Source: Epiperipatus broadwayi
Taxonomy: Eukaryota > Onychophora > Udeonychophora > Euonychophora > Peripatidae
DNA: 64,000 bases
Assembly (NCBI GenBank): GCA_028023455.1
Contig: JAQFVV010012394.1
Location: 30,022,010-30,086,009 of the forward strand
Direction: 5' to 3'
Under the pieces are notes generated by a model. The model saw only the letters and a program-made list of their open reading frames with translations. It was not told the DNA's origin and did no database searches. The position numbers and the translations under genes were made by a program. Position 1 is the first letter of the stretch; each line of letters begins with the position of its first letter. Of this stretch, positions 1-14,084 are shown piece by piece.

Positions 1-527
1 TGCCCATCCCTCGCATATGTATGTATAAATGGATTATCCTCCTGAACATGAGGGGTCAGAATGACTAATATGTCAACATGGGTAGGATGACAATCTTGGC
101 ATTAACAAGGACTTTGAAAGTTCCATCATCAGATTTTCAATGAAATGGAAGGCTGAAGAGTTGTGAGTTGGAATAGTTTGAAGCCTGTCCATTAAAGTAT
201 TAAGATTGGCTATCTTAATATAAAGCTGAGCACTGATTGTATACATGTGTGAGGATAGTAATCTAGATCAACTGATAATTGCTGGTTTAGCAGGAAATAC
301 CTGTATTGGTGATTATTTATCTTTTCAACATGTGTGTTATCAGGTGGGTCAGCAATATGAGATGGTACTGAAAGTAGTGGGTCATGTGAAAGTCAGAATT
401 CAAATCCTGTATATATTACATATATAAATGCAGGTTTAATCCTGTACAATGTATTAATGATTATTTAAATAATTGAATATACTTTTGCATTAACCAATGA
501 TTATTAGTGCTATTGCATAATATTATA

Positions 528-545
528 TATATATATTATATATTA

Positions 546-594
<49 letters not shown>
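528..594. repeat. (AT)n microsatellite
   Basis: An interrupted TA/AT dinucleotide tract, nearly pure from about 551 to 594. Similar tracts flank the LTR elements elsewhere in the window, but no LTR terminus is seen beside this one. Confidence 0.9.
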
Positions 595-599
<5 letters not shown>

Positions 600-1262
600 A
601 ATATCAAATTAGAAATCTAAAGATTAACATTTTAAATCACTATATATATTGTATATATATATATATGTTCTCATTTCCCACATATATATATTCTTTAACT
701 GAAATTTTTTTTTCCTTTTATATAGAGAAAAATGTGTGCATGTATTATTATTGTTATTATACAATTTACAGATGATAAATTAATAAGCAGTTGTAGAGAG
801 AGAATGTAATAGGACACAATATTTAATATGTTGATTTATTATTTTTTTCATTAAATAATGTGTTGAAATTATTTAGCTGTATTTTTTTATTAAATAAAGC
901 AGATCAGAGAAAAACAATTAAAAAAGATGTGAAAATGATTAATAGATAAAATGTACATGTGCAAAAGTGTGAAAGAATGAGAACAGCTGTGTAAACACAA
1001 AACACTTTTACCCATATTTCTAAGGACTGTAGATTACGAACTGTTTTTTTTTGTTTAATCTGCATTTTAGATTATCTTAGATTGTCTAATAAAAAGAGAT
1101 GCTTTGATGGGATAAATAATTGTTGATTTTTTATTTGTTAATAACTTAAAACATCTAGGTGAGATTGATTGCTATCTCAAGTCACATTTATTTTTGGATA
1201 GTTTTTTAGTTTCTTTGATCAGAAATTCGAGATATAAAAATGAGTGAAATAATATTTTAGAG

Positions 1263-1460
1263 GTCAGATCAGTTTTTGTATTGAAGTGAGTGATATAACA
1301 ATATGTAGCTTTAGAAAGAAAAAAAAGTCAATCATTAATATTACTAATGGTCAGTTCAGTTTTTGTTTGAAGTGAGTGAACTAACAATATGTAATTTTTT
1401 TAAAAAAGAAAGGATGTAATCATTAATATTACTAAAGTCAGTCATTGATATTGCTAAAGT
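1263..1460. repeat. Degenerate tandem duplication, about 87-bp unit
   Basis: The block starting gtcagatcagtttttg at 1263 recurs at 1350 as gtcagttcagtttttg. Both copies share gaagtgagtga, aacaatatgta and catta​atattacta-type stretches. A third, partial copy begins near 1436. This is a local duplication with no coding content. Confidence 0.7.
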
Positions 1461-2126
1461 CAGCTTTTATTACTGTTAAATTTCAGTTTCAAGTAGTCTA
1501 TATAAAAGGAGAATCACTGAACAAAATGCAGTTTTGAAGGCAATTACTTAGCTATTTTTATGGGGTTTCAATCAGTTAATAATATTACGAAATATGCAAT
1601 CGTTTAAGCTGAAAAGAGATGAACAGTTTTCTTTTTTTTAAGAGTATGAACTAGTGATTTTTTGTATTATTGCTCTCTTTGGAAAAAAATTTAAAGAAGA
1701 AAAATGACTCTTGTTTTAAAGTAAATACAGAAGAAGATGTGTGTGTGTATATAAAGCAGCATGCAGCAAGATTAATATAAAGTTATTGAAATTCTATAAA
1801 ATGGTATTAATAAATATTTTTATTATGAAGGAAATAATCAGTATGCCTTGTTAATAACCCACTGTTTCTGCTCCTTGAAATCTGATAGAATGGGTTAAAT
1901 CACTAATCTACTGTGGACTCATATACTCGTCGATACTAACCAAAGAATGGCCAAATTTAAAACCAGCCACAGATGTCATCTGATCATCATCTTTGACAAG
2001 AGGAGAAGAAAGAAAAAATGAATAAAAACCATATATAGCCAGGTTTGATTAAGTTATAAATCTTTTTTTTTAATTTTTCCTCACATTCATCTAAAGTCAC
2101 TACAATGATTTTTTTTAAAAAATTGG

Positions 2127-2290
2127 AAACAAGCCAGTCAACCAATTCATCGTTATCAAAATTATCAACAATAAATAATTTTAAGGGGGTAGAGACAAGC
2201 AAGTCAACCAATTCATATTTATTAAATGGTATCAACAAGAACTTTTTTTAAATGGTAGAAATAAGCAAATCAATCTGCCAAAGCTATATA
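2127..2290. repeat. Degenerate tandem repeat, about 70-bp period
   Basis: The phrase acaagccagtcaaccaattc recurs as acaagcaagtcaaccaattc and, more decayed, as ataagcaaatcaatc, each separated by about 70 bp of T-rich or A-rich filler. The 83-residue open frame across it on the minus strand is a product of the repetition rather than a gene. Confidence 0.6.
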
Positions 2291-3862
2291 TGAGGCAAGC
2301 TGTCTGAAAATTCAAACCTGGAACATTTATAAGAAGTTAAAATAATCGGGTAACTTTGAACTTTCATTAACAAATCTTTTATTCTTACTTATTAAAAGTA
2401 AACTTTAATTTATAGAGTCAAAGCTTTTTTTTTTCTTTTGATAAAAAAGCATTAAGAGTTTGTTCATTAATTATGTTATTCTTGATAATACATGAAATAC
2501 ACACACATCATTTAAATTCATTAAACTTAATTTTTTCATTATTTTGATTTTTTTTTATTATTATATATTGTAATACTACAATGTTTTTTTTTTTTAATTG
2601 TCATTTATTGATTGTGATAATAGGCAACCTAGCCAAATATGCTTCATAATGTTTTTTTATTTTATTTATTTTTGCATATTAAACTGGATATCATTTATTT
2701 TGTTACTCAAGGTTGCAATATCTTTTATATGTGATTTATATATTAATCCATCATATAGAGGTATACATTTTAAACATATATGTTGACATATCGCAGAATG
2801 TGTGCGTGTGAGACTGCTTCTACAAACACGTCAAAAGAATAGGTTCTGCATAATTAGTTTAAATATAGGAAATTGAAGAGCAGGGCTTAACATATGAATG
2901 AAAATGAGAAAAAACACACACATTACCTAAATGTAAGTTGCTTTTATGACATATAAATAGTGAAAATTTTGAATGAGCATTTATAGAATTTTTTTTTCTA
3001 ATATCAGTTTAAGCCAGCTTATTTTAAAATATCAAAAATGACAAACTTGTATATTAAATTTATTTGGTTATGCGCATATAAAATTTTTGTATTAATCCTA
3101 TATTTAATTAATATAATAATAGAGTCAATTGTACAGTTATTAATTTGATTTTAAAAGAAAGTAAAAGAAAGAAGAATAGTTTCAATAAAATATAATTCTA
3201 TATCTTAATTGATTTCCGAGTTATTATTAAAGATATTGTTGTATGTTTCTTGTCTTAATTCTGTCGTTTTAAATGTTCATCATCATCGCTCACAGATATT
3301 ATGAATCATCAGCATTCACAAATATTAAGCAAGCACTCACAAAATGTTAAGCAAGCTAGAATATTGATTTACATTTAAGTAGTTAAGGATTATGCTTGAC
3401 ATCTAACCAAGTTTTAATAATTTTAGGTTAATAGCAGAAAGCTAAATTTATGTTATGCCCATGAGTTTTGATCATCCTCATCAAAGAAGGATATCATATT
3501 ATTGATTAAAACACCGTTTAAAATAATACTGTACAAGAGTTATGATCACCATCATCATTGATTTGATAAATAATAATCATTGAATCCAATCTTTAACATA
3601 ATTAATATGTTTGGTAAAAAAGGGATTTATAAAAAGTTGAATATCATGTGGTGAGATTCGTGATGATCATTCATCATCATTGGTATTATTGAATCCTAGT
3701 TTTAACTATAAAAGTACTTGGAATAAATAACTATAAACGTATATAAATGCTAGTGAGTGTTATATTTAAATCCCAGTTTGACATAGGATGATTTTGAGAA
3801 GTGCCTATGAGTTTATGAAAAATAAATTTATTGTTGTGAGTTCATTATAAAGCTATGGCTGG

Positions 3863-3900
3863 TATCATCATCATCATTATTACCATCATCATTATCATCT
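3863..3900. repeat. (ATC)n-rich simple repeat
   Basis: Short run of atc/att trinucleotides. Scattered catcatc and gatgat clusters occupy 3275-3900 around it. Confidence 0.7.
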
Positions 3901-5062
3901 TTATATTATAATAAATAATTAAATTAAGTAACTAGTTAAATGGCCATCCACTTATGTAATGGTGTTCACTATGTTTGTTTGGAAGCCATTAATGAGAGTA
4001 TTTTTGCATCAATATACGTTAACTGAGCTAGTAATGTCTATAAGAGTCTTTGATATATAAATTTTGTGATATTCGGATCTTATGATTTTATTGACATGAG
4101 TAAAATATAAGAACGTGTTTTTTTGTTCATTAGTCATCCAAGTCATGTGTAGTAAAAATGTACCGAATGAGTTTGAATTCAGTACACTAAGCACACATAA
4201 TATTTATCTAGATTTAGAACAATTAAGTGGCACTCGTGGAAAACACATGCACTCAGCTAAACTGAATAAAAGTGATCCAGTCCTTTTCCAACTTAATAAT
4301 ATTAACTTTATATGATATTTTTATACGTTGTTATAAATAACGCCAATGTGTGCGTATGACCATGAATGGCCTTATATATTGGAAAGAAGAATAGGAAGGA
4401 TTCCTTGTTATAAGAACCTATTATTGGAGATAAGCGTAATGCACTCCAAGGATTTCACAGTAATTTTATTCAGTTGCTATATCTAATATTAGTTTATCTG
4501 ATGACAATGGCTAGTATATTTTATTGGTCAAATGACTTCCCAATATCGAAATATTTTAAATTTTTAATGATGATAGTTTTAATTTTCATTTTGTTATTTT
4601 ATGTGTTGAAAAATGGGATAATTTATTTATTTCATTATTAGCGTGACAGAATTAATGTATAGGATAGTTGCAAACGGGCTATTATGTTATATTTAATTAA
4701 TTACAAATAGACACATTAAATAGAGCATGATATTTATATGTTCTTATTTATATGTTGGCGTCATCCTTATTTAATTATAAATGGTATTAGCTAACATAGT
4801 AAATTAATTTCACATTTAATTTTACTCGGTTACAAATGATGAACCGCTGGAGCATATCATATATCCTGTTTAGTGTTTAGTTATTAAATTATAGCAACTA
4901 TCACTCATCAATATATAGATTATAATCGGTTATAAAGTAACAGCCTTTTATCACTCATCATTACAATATTTTATTCTGTTACAAATTTTATTTCTTTTTA
5001 CTGTTACAAATGGCACAGATTATAAACTTATGTTAATTAATAAAATTTTATTTATTTATGTT

Positions 5063-5064
<2 letters not shown>

Positions 5065-5101
<37 letters not shown>
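5065..5101. repeat. (AT)n microsatellite
   Basis: Pure AT dinucleotide tract of about 37 bp, roughly 200 bp left of the probable solo LTR that begins at 5310. Confidence 0.9.
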
Positions 5102-5103
<2 letters not shown>

Positions 5104-5309
5104 CGGGAATATGTCTGGGTTTGTGTAATCATGCTGATTTCAATAAAAATACTTTAATCAAAAAATACCATATTATATAAAATGTATTGACACAGCACTA
5201 AGGATTGAACCCAATAAATATGCACATTTGATTTCAAACAAGTTCTAGCATTAAAATTAAGTGATATATCTATATCTATTTATCTATCTATCTACTTATA
5301 TATATATAT

Positions 5310-7867
5310 TGTACCAGTCAAAAAACCCACCAAAACAACTGCAAGTCGGATCCAAACTTGGCTGAACCAAAACTGAATTCAAACCCAACTCACCAGCTCA
5401 GATTAGTAGAAATCGATGGCACAGTGCTATGCACCAAAAAACTAGCTCAACGGTTGGTGAGGATCAGAGACCCCTGAACTGACATTAATATCTTATAATA
5501 AACTGACTAAAATAATTTTAAATCGAATCATATGTATATGTTTGGGTTGCCAACACAGACAGCGAGTATTAACATTAAAATAATTATAAAAGAATTAAGA
5601 ACTAAGAAACCAAGTGTGTTTAGAAAATATTTAATAATAATAATTTGTTTTGTTTGAATTTTAAATAATGATTATATTAATCACCTCTAGCCTTTAACAA
5701 AATTTATAATTATAATAAGAGTGGTGGTCCTTATTATATGCCAACAAGTATTACGCAATATTGGAATTCTATGTCTATGCCCCCAACAAAAAAATAAAGG
5801 CAGATAAATGTATTCATTAGTAAAGGAAATTATTACTCTAATTTTATTATGACAGAATGTGAGATTTATTTTCACATTCGCAAATTCATTCATGAAGAGC
5901 AAGATACGTATTTTAGGGCATAACTTTGATCTTTATTGGAAAACTTATTTACTTTGAAATAACTGAGAATTTGTTTGACTTTAATTGAAATCACTTCATC
6001 ATGAATTATGAGCATCAGAGCGGGCTTTACTGGAACAGAGAGGCAACGGTGCTAATGAATTATGAGCTATAAAGTGACATTGAAAGATGATAGCTAGTTG
6101 ATAATCGAAGTCCTATGGTGGCTTGCATCTGACAAGTCTTATACCGTTTGACTAAATATGAACAGGAGATGAAGTGCTTTCTTCCTTGATAATTTATGTT
6201 GAAGATGATGACTTGATAGTCATCGTTTGAATACTAAAACCCATATAGAATGCTCTATGTGATGACTTGATCAATTAATTAAAGTCAAACGAGCTTTTAG
6301 ATAAAACTATTTCAACACATTTATAAATTATAGTAATTATGCCCCAACAATCGTGCCCTTCCTGAATCTTAATAGCGAGTAATAGAAATTTGAATTAGAA
6401 TATATTTGATTCCTTTTATAGCCCTTTTGCAATAAAAACATTTTAAGATTATACATGAATGAATAAATATTAGTGAAATGAGAAAATAGCGGTGGCATAG
6501 ATTAGAAACGAGCTAATAATTTATTATTAGCCAATTATAAAAAAAATAACACACATTTAATAATTTCTTTTGACTTGATGATTGACAGAACTGTATAAAT
6601 ATAGTTCTAATGGGCGAGAATTATTATCAGAGTTAATATTATATTTTCTACGTAAGGCAAATAGGACAAAGGATTTTATCGAGTCGAAAGATTATTGGCA
6701 TATAATTAAAATAACAACATTAATAAATTACACAAATATATATATATATATATTATATAATAAATGAACCGCCAAGTAAGAAAAGAGAAAGTTTAAAGAC
6801 TAGAGGTTGAGAGAACTACGATATAAATTTACAGTAACATGAATAAAAGGTTTTATAAAGATTGTTACATTAAAGAATAAAAGAGCTCTAAAAGGAAGTC
6901 TAAAGTAAAGTTCGAAACTGGCCAGAAAGTTTAAGGTTCATTTGGAAACATATTACCCATTTCTTCCTGGGCTGGTTCTTAGTTTACACGTCCGGGTTGG
7001 TAAAAACGTAGGCATGCATTTAGTCGATTACTTGAACAGCATTTTATTTGATTTTGGCAGCATGATTTGTCTGGAAAATATTCAGCAGCTCCATTGAAGA
7101 TTTTCAGGATACTTCAGGAACCGATAACCAGATTCCTGATGATTAGCCCCTTACCATGATCAAAACACTATTTAAAATGCACAGTTTACTGCACTTCTCT
7201 ACAACAAAGATGGCTTCTTTATCCAAACTTTTCAGAGCTATATATACTGTCCTCTGATGCCTTTAGGCTAGCACTCTTTCATTATCAATGTTTTTAGATT
7301 TTACTGGTTGTTTTTAGATACATTCCTTCGATAAGGTTTTCAAACTCATTAACTTGAATTCATTTCCTAATTAGAAAATGAATTCTTAAAATCAGAAAAT
7401 GATTTTAATTAGGAAATCCTTATCTTTTTTTCTAATTAATAAAACTTTAACTGTTGTTTTTGGAAAGGGAAAAACTGAAAGCTTATCGAAAGAATGTAGC
7501 TTTTAATCATTAAAACTTTAACAAATTATTTAAAAGTAAAAAACAAATAGTCCTGACGCAATGAAACTTTGGAACAATTATATATATTTAAATATTTACA
7601 AATATATACACACAATCCACGCAGTTGTAATATATATAAATTAATGAATAATTTTATCATGAATTTATTAATAGAATTGATCAATTTAAATCTGAAAGAA
7701 TTAATTTTAATAAGCATTTATAAAATAAGTTTCCTTTATGGAAATTAGCATGGATTGAACGTGTAAAGCCCCATTGCATCGGAAATTTAAGGTTAGTACT
7801 AGGGTTTGAAGTGGGCTTATGGCTAGATGTCATGAAGCTAGGATCGAACTCAGATCCGACTCCTTCA
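5310..7867 (-). mobile_element. Probable solo LTR (large-LTR family), inserted in (AT)n
   Basis: This 2558-bp block starts TGTACCAGTC and ends CCTTCA, so it has the TG...CA ends of an LTR. (AT)n lies directly on both sides (left 5301-5309, right from 7868). The start matches the start of the LTRs at 44458 and 50832 (TGTGCCAGTC, then an 'attc[ga]aaccca' block about 100 bp in). The last 70 bp resemble the end of the diverged LTR at 38878 (gggtttgaa, then catgaagc, then a 'gactcCTTCA'-type end). I infer a recombination product, a solo LTR, because there is no internal region or second LTR. A 4- or 6-bp duplication (ATAT or ATATAT) fits but cannot be proved inside a microsatellite. Strand is set by analogy with the element at 44458-53924. 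Confidence 0.6.
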
Positions 7868-10185
7868 ATATATATATATCAAATACAATCATTCTTAATT
7901 GTGCCATACTATATTCAGCAATGTTAAATATGACAATACTCTCATTCCAGCCACAAGTTAAAGACTATGAACAAATAAGAATGACCATCTTATTTTCAAA
8001 TCTAAATGCACTTATGGGGTCAAACTTAAGTGTTCAGATATATATATATATATATTGTGACCATCTGAATGGGCACAAGGGTTTAAGATACCTTGTATCT
8101 TAATTAAATAGCTATATTGTATTATATAAAAAAATGAAATAGCCTTGGAATTTTAAAAATTTTGAACAAGGTCGTTTAAAGTTTGAATATGGGTTGCTTG
8201 TGCAGTTTATTGACCACTTGATAGGTATTCATTAGTATTATTGTGGTTAATGAGGTATATAATGTAAGGAAGAGGGTTTGTTTATTAATGAAATTGATAT
8301 ATTTTGTTGGAAAAATGCAAAGTTATCCTATGTTAGTATAATATTTAATTGAATGGTTTGTACAATCCTTTATTCATTAATTCTTATCCTTTTGTCAACA
8401 GTTAATAGCAGCTTTAATTATATTTAATTAAGACAGTTCAATATTTAGATTGTAGTGCATATATGTGTATGCCTGTATGATTCTGCCTTAGGTTTCATCT
8501 CATTTTCATTCTTTAAATAATAGCAAACAATAGTACATTCACAATAAAAATATTTAAATTACAGTAGTTATCTTAAATAATTAACAAATATATATTTCTT
8601 TCCAATGATTAATAGATAGTTGAATCAATAAATTATTTTACTAATTAAATAAATTATTAATCATTTTTATCTGATAGTTAATTAATATTCATTTTTCTTT
8701 CAGGTTTGTAAAAGCTATTTATTTTATTATTATTATTATTATTATTTTGTCATTTAATTCTGAAAATCAAAATCATTTTCCTTTTGTAAAGATTTTTTTT
8801 TTGCATATGTAATTAGGAGAGTTAGCAAGATGTGTGGGAGTGAGGAAAAAAAGGCAAATGAACTGTTGCTAAAGAGAGAGCTTGTAACAAAGATCTCCGG
8901 AGAGTGTAAAACTGGCTTTGTAAGGAATTGGAGCCAAAAAAAAAAAACAGTGGCTTATATTTTTTTTTGTAAAACTAAAAAGCCAGTTGCTGAAATCAAA
9001 TTTTAAGAAATATATTATGGAAGGAGTTGATTTCACCATGCAGACCTAAATTTTAACGAGGTACTCAATTCACTTATTTCCTCTTCAATTTAAACATTTT
9101 AAACTAATCTCTTCGTAATTACTGCTCTTTTATAATGTATGTTAATAATGACCAGTCTACATTATTTCATTTAATTGCTATTTTAAACAAGGACGATTTA
9201 CATAAGTATTATTGTTTTATCATTAAGCAACGTGTTTTTTTTTTCTTGTTTTATATATGGAAACGCATGCAGAACCATCTATAGAATATATTTTTATTCT
9301 CACTATTTTTCGTGCGCGAAGATTATACATAGACTTAAGGATATGTCTATCTTGATAGAGCATACCATGTTTAAATTCTTCATAATTAGATAACAATATT
9401 CATTTATTGGATATATCTGGAGCTAATACGTATTTATGAATTAAGAAATAAAATATAAACTACTTCTGTTTAAATTGGATTTGAAGGACAAAAGAAAAAT
9501 GCTGGTAATTTTTTGGTTCTCTTCAATAAGGACGGAATATCAAACAAAGCATTATTAATCACGGAATTACTAAAGACAATTTAAAGTGTAGAATGCTATT
9601 CAAAATAATAAGGACAATTGCGTATTTAATCCAGAACGGCACGAAAATATCGTATATTTTCAGTATGATAAAGGAGAAGTTAACTGCTTGTGTGATTTGG
9701 TGTCTCAAATGGATATGTTATGAACACTGAAAGGTGCTGAACATATTTAAGTTACGCTTATATATATTTTTTAAGTTATACTGCAGAAGTGCATTTAGTT
9801 TAAATTCGGTTTGGAATGTGTCCTATACTGTTTATTATAACCCCGGAGAGAAGCTTTGCAAATGAACTTTTTATTCAAATTACAAAACTAATAACTTTTG
9901 TGTTTTTTTTTTTTTTTTTTTTATTGCTTAACTCATATATAATGTATATGATGGATAGAGAAGCTTTAATATTATTATGTTTATTTTATAATATATGTTA
10001 TTTTGACTTTCAAGACTGTCTCCTGAAAGCGTACAACTTAAAGGAGTAGTGTCGTAAAAAAAAAAAATGATTGTGTTCAAATAGGTCTTATTATTTTCCT
10101 TACGAGGATGAAGGAAATATTTTTAATAATATATTATTAGAGAGGTTTACATTTATTTTGCATATGTTATTATCTTAAAGTGAGA

Positions 10186-10250
<65 letters not shown>

Positions 10251-12966
10251 CTTAAAGTGAGAATTATTATTATTATTATTATTATTATTATTTTGAATCA
10301 ACGAACGAACGTATAATAAAAATAGTTTGTTAAATATAAAAGAAAGTTCGTTCGTAATAATTAGAAGCATTAAATCTTGAAAGTAACCTAAAGTTTATTA
10401 AATTAAAAAAAAAGTTATACCTTAATGCAATATTTAATTATCATATTACCTGCTTAGTGTGTAATTTAGGGTTAATATTATATATACTTTTGTTCGCGAG
10501 TGTGTGTTTGTTTTGCACAATTGTAATATTTGTGTGATAAAGTATAATTTGTGAATATTTTATGCATAATTTCGTACATTGTCGTATTTTCTGAGTTGAA
10601 CAGATTGATGTATTATCTGTAGGTATTTGTCTGCTAGCATGTATAAGGTTCAATATTTTAGAAGCTATGATAATAGAAAGGAATCCGACTGCGTTGTAAT
10701 ATTTATAGGGATAAAAGATCTTGCTTATTTGATATATCTTAATAATTTCCACGAGTAGAGCCTAGTTTATTTTATATGCGTATGATTAATGACATTTTTG
10801 AAGTGATATTCTTAGGGCCCTGGTGATGTGGAATTAAAAATCCCCACCAATTAATGTATTTAGAAGTAAGGGAGTTATTGTTAAAAGATGATTAAATGAT
10901 GCTTAGGAAGTTATGTGACGTTTTTCTTGGATTCTTGGTGTTGAGTAGATGTTCTCCACCAAAGGTATATGTGAAATTAGATGAATTCTGGTAGAAGTGT
11001 TCAATAGATGTTTATCTGCTCCTCATGTATATTCCCTTTATAACGTGTTGTATGTAAAATCATAAAAATATAGCTTTGTGTTAATTAAAAAGTGGTTAGA
11101 TAAATTGTTAGATTAATTCAGGATGTAGTAGTACTAGTGTCATATTATTGATGAATTACGACATTGTTCGAATTAAAATAATTATATGATATTTTCTTAA
11201 TGAATGGAGAGTTAAAAAAAAAAATGTTTTATATTAATGTTGCTCGAGCACACACACACGCGTAATATAAATAATATCGCGAATATAAAGTATAGAATTA
11301 TTGAAATTAAAAATGAGAAATAAATGCTTTGAAATATACTACATTTATTTAATAAAAGTACAAAACATTAAGATTAAAACAGGAAATAAATATTTAAAAT
11401 ACCGTGTATTTATTTAAATAAAAGTTAATCAACCATCAAATCATCAGAATAAACATGATTTTGCTATGTATGAAAGGTATACGGAATTGGAATGATTATT
11501 TAGGCAATTAGAGAAAGTTGCTTTGCTAAAAGCCAAATATAAGTGATTCGATTTATTTTATCAATCAACAGTAATATCCTCTCGAAAGTATCTATTTTTT
11601 TTTTGTGCTAATAATATAATATGTCATTTATTTATTGTCTTATAGATGAAACACATAAGCAAAGTATGTGTTCAAAGTCGGGATATTTGAGTTTATTATT
11701 AATTTGTTTAGATGGTAGGGATAATCCCAAACTGATGCTAAAAATTTATTTAATAATTTAAAAGTCTGCAAACCAAAAAGACTTATTTGTAAATATTATG
11801 TTAGACCAAATTTATTTGATTTATTGTAATAAATGATTTGTTTAATTACTTAAATTTTAAACAACTGTGTCGTGAGTTATTCTTGTGTACATTCGTATTT
11901 CCATTTCCACATCTCCACATTGTATAAATCTATTATAAAACAGATATTCTATTTTAAAGTTATCATATTAAATTTTCTAGTGTCTGACAATATTGTATTT
12001 CTTAATCTAAGCATTATAAAGAGTATTTGCCACTTGATAAACGTATTAGAAAGGTTGCCAAGTCAGTATATTTGTTAGATGATGATATGAGATTAAAATA
12101 CCCTATCTCTGTCGTTATCTTATTATTGAAACACAGTAAAATATTTTAGTCAATTAGTTTCATTATATTTTTCTCATACTTTAGAATTATAACTTATGGA
12201 CAGAGTAGTTTATTAATTCAACTGTGTTTGTTAAATTCCCTGAGATCTTATTATTTCTTGATTGGCATTAAAGTAGATGTTTAAATTATGATATGCCAAG
12301 TAATAGAATTGTTTACGAATATAATTATAGCAAGCTGATATATGTTATACTTGGATGAAGGAAGAAATTAAGTTTGAAGTATATTTTAATAGACTGTATC
12401 AAATAAACATTATGATTCTTTATAATACAATTAATTAACAAAGGAATTTACATTATATTGAATGTTTTATAATATTTCTTCTTTTAGTCATTTATTATTA
12501 TATATCTTATGAACTGCCTATAGCCTCCCACTGAGCTGAGCTGAACATAAACTTAAATATAGAGTCTCAGTAATAATTTTATATTATATATTTTATTATA
12601 TTGTTCTATTCATTAATAGAACTGGCTCCTGGGCATTTCGTTCATGTAATATATATGAGCGGTGTTGGGAGTGTAGGTTATTATATATATATAATTTTTC
12701 ACTTTATATCCATTTCTTTTGATAATCTTATTAGCACTTAGGAAATATTAAAATTTACTGCCTGCTAATTTTAGAAGATGTTAAACTATGTAATGATTAA
12801 TGAATTTTATTAGCACAGTATCCAATTGTTATATTATTTAAAAGGTAATCATCCGTTTTCACTTGCACAATACTATAATCAGTTATATATACCCATGCTT
12901 TATTCCAAATCACTTAATATTGGCCTATAGGTTCGAATATAAGATGTTCATTTAAGTCACAATCAC
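7868..12966. other. Gene-free AT-rich DNA
   Basis: No supported gene. It contains a short (ATT)n run near 8728, a poly(T) run near 9903, a duplicated (ATT)n tract at 10173-10291 and long A/T homopolymers. Open frames of 66-103 residues here have no recognisable motif, and composition alone can explain them. Confidence 0.6.
10173..10291. repeat. Duplicated cttaaagtgagaatt + (ATT)n block
   Basis: The phrase cttaaagtgagaa followed by (TTA/ATT)n occurs twice in direct order, at about 10173 and 10251. The whole 'anchor plus microsatellite' unit has therefore been duplicated, consistent with slippage or unequal exchange rather than simple expansion. Confidence 0.85.
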
Positions 12967-13485
12967 ATGAAAGAAAGCAAACCCCACATCCTTACCCCTT
13001 ACATCCAATCAATGTTCAACCACCTTATCAACAAGCTCTCCCATGACTTTGAATCAACTTTACATTCGCCACCCAATATTAATAGACTCTTCTACAATAC
13101 CAAAGATAGAATCACACCTGAATTCTATAAGATCACATGTCCTCAGAAGAATTGCCAAGCATCATATTATGGTAAAACCAGAATTAATATCACAACCAAA
13201 ATTGCATGGCACAAGTATCTTTATAATAAGACTATAACTAAGGTAGAAGCAATTCAATCTTTGCTGAATAATAAAGGACCACTGACCATATTTTTCAAGC
13301 AACCACTAAAATTGTTGTCTGTTCTGAAAAAAACGACACCAAACATAATGTACCGAAAGCATGCTATACAGCAAGCAATCCTACATCAATCAATAGACAT
13401 GATGCATGTTTTTCTGTCTTTCAAAAATATTCTTTTTAATCACCTTGCATTATTTTGCATATATTTGCACACTACACTTGTATAG
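12967..13485 (+). pseudogene. GIY-YIG-like fragment of a Penelope-type retroelement
   Basis: An open frame of 172 codons contains a block that reads like the start of a GIY-YIG endonuclease domain. Around residues 53-81 it has F-Y-K-I-T-C, then a Cys (NCQ), then A-S-Y-Y-G-K-T-R, then an Arg/Lys-rich stretch and a His. This corresponds to the 'vYkIpC...sYvGqTgR...H' pattern seen at the C-terminus of EN+ Penelope-like elements. Upstream and downstream residues do not match confidently, and no reverse transcriptase domain is found beside it. It is probably a truncated, decaying retroelement piece. The Penelope-like element at 21823-23740 has a different GIY-YIG sequence, so this is not a simple copy of it. 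Confidence 0.45.
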
Positions 13486-14084
13486 TTCTCAACACTTTAG
13501 TAGCTATGATTATGGAAGCATAAAACCTTCTGGAAGCACTCAGCTCATTAAATTGCAGAATATTATTTGCTTTTGCAAACTTCATTGTCTGTGCTCAAAG
13601 CACATATATAGGTTATAGATTATAAGCTAATGAAGTAAATATTTATTATAGTACAGTGCAAAAGAAAAGGGACTATTACCTTCTAAATAAAATTACAATA
13701 TCTTTCTCTAGTAAAATTCATTAATCATTATATGTGTGTGTGTTTGTGTATGAATGTGACTAAACATTAATTAATTAAATATAGCATACACATTTAATAT
13801 ATTAAGGTTATTTGTTTATGCCCTGTGTAAAAGTTTACATAAATTTATGGTCTTTTATATAGTAAGATTTGATGAAAAAATCAACTAACCTCATGCAGCA
13901 CATGCATTTCTATCATTCATTTGGCATACTTACAACTAAAATGCCTACTCAAATTTTAATATCAAAATGAGCATTGCCAGACAACTTAAATAGGAATTAA
14001 ATTTGTAAGCTTGATGTGATTTCAACAATAGTTTGATTGGTTGTTCTACCAAAAATCATTTATTATCTGGCCTGCTTTTTCCCT
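13486..14084. other. No feature seen
   Basis: AT-rich sequence between two retroelement remnants. Nothing supportable was found beyond a short (TG)n run near 13733. Confidence 0.5.

Larger units (their letters stand above)
1..5309. other. Gene-free AT-rich DNA
   Basis: I see no convincing coding sequence here. The longest open frames are short, AT-driven and lack recognisable motifs. The stretch holds an (AT)n tract, two degenerate tandem repeats and scattered ATC/ATG-rich patches, listed separately. The part from about 4730 to 5060 has loosely repeated phrases built around 'tttaattataaatgg' and 'ggttacaaatg', suggesting an old, decayed repeat. No family could be assigned. Confidence 0.6.

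Noticed and set aside
5310-7867. Long terminal-inverted-repeat DNA transposon instead of LTR
   Set aside because: The ends are TG...CA and not inverted copies of each other; similarity is to direct-repeat LTRs elsewhere in the window.
10441-10752. 103-codon minus-strand frame
   Set aside because: No motif, AT-driven composition, no splice or start context; nothing supports a gene.
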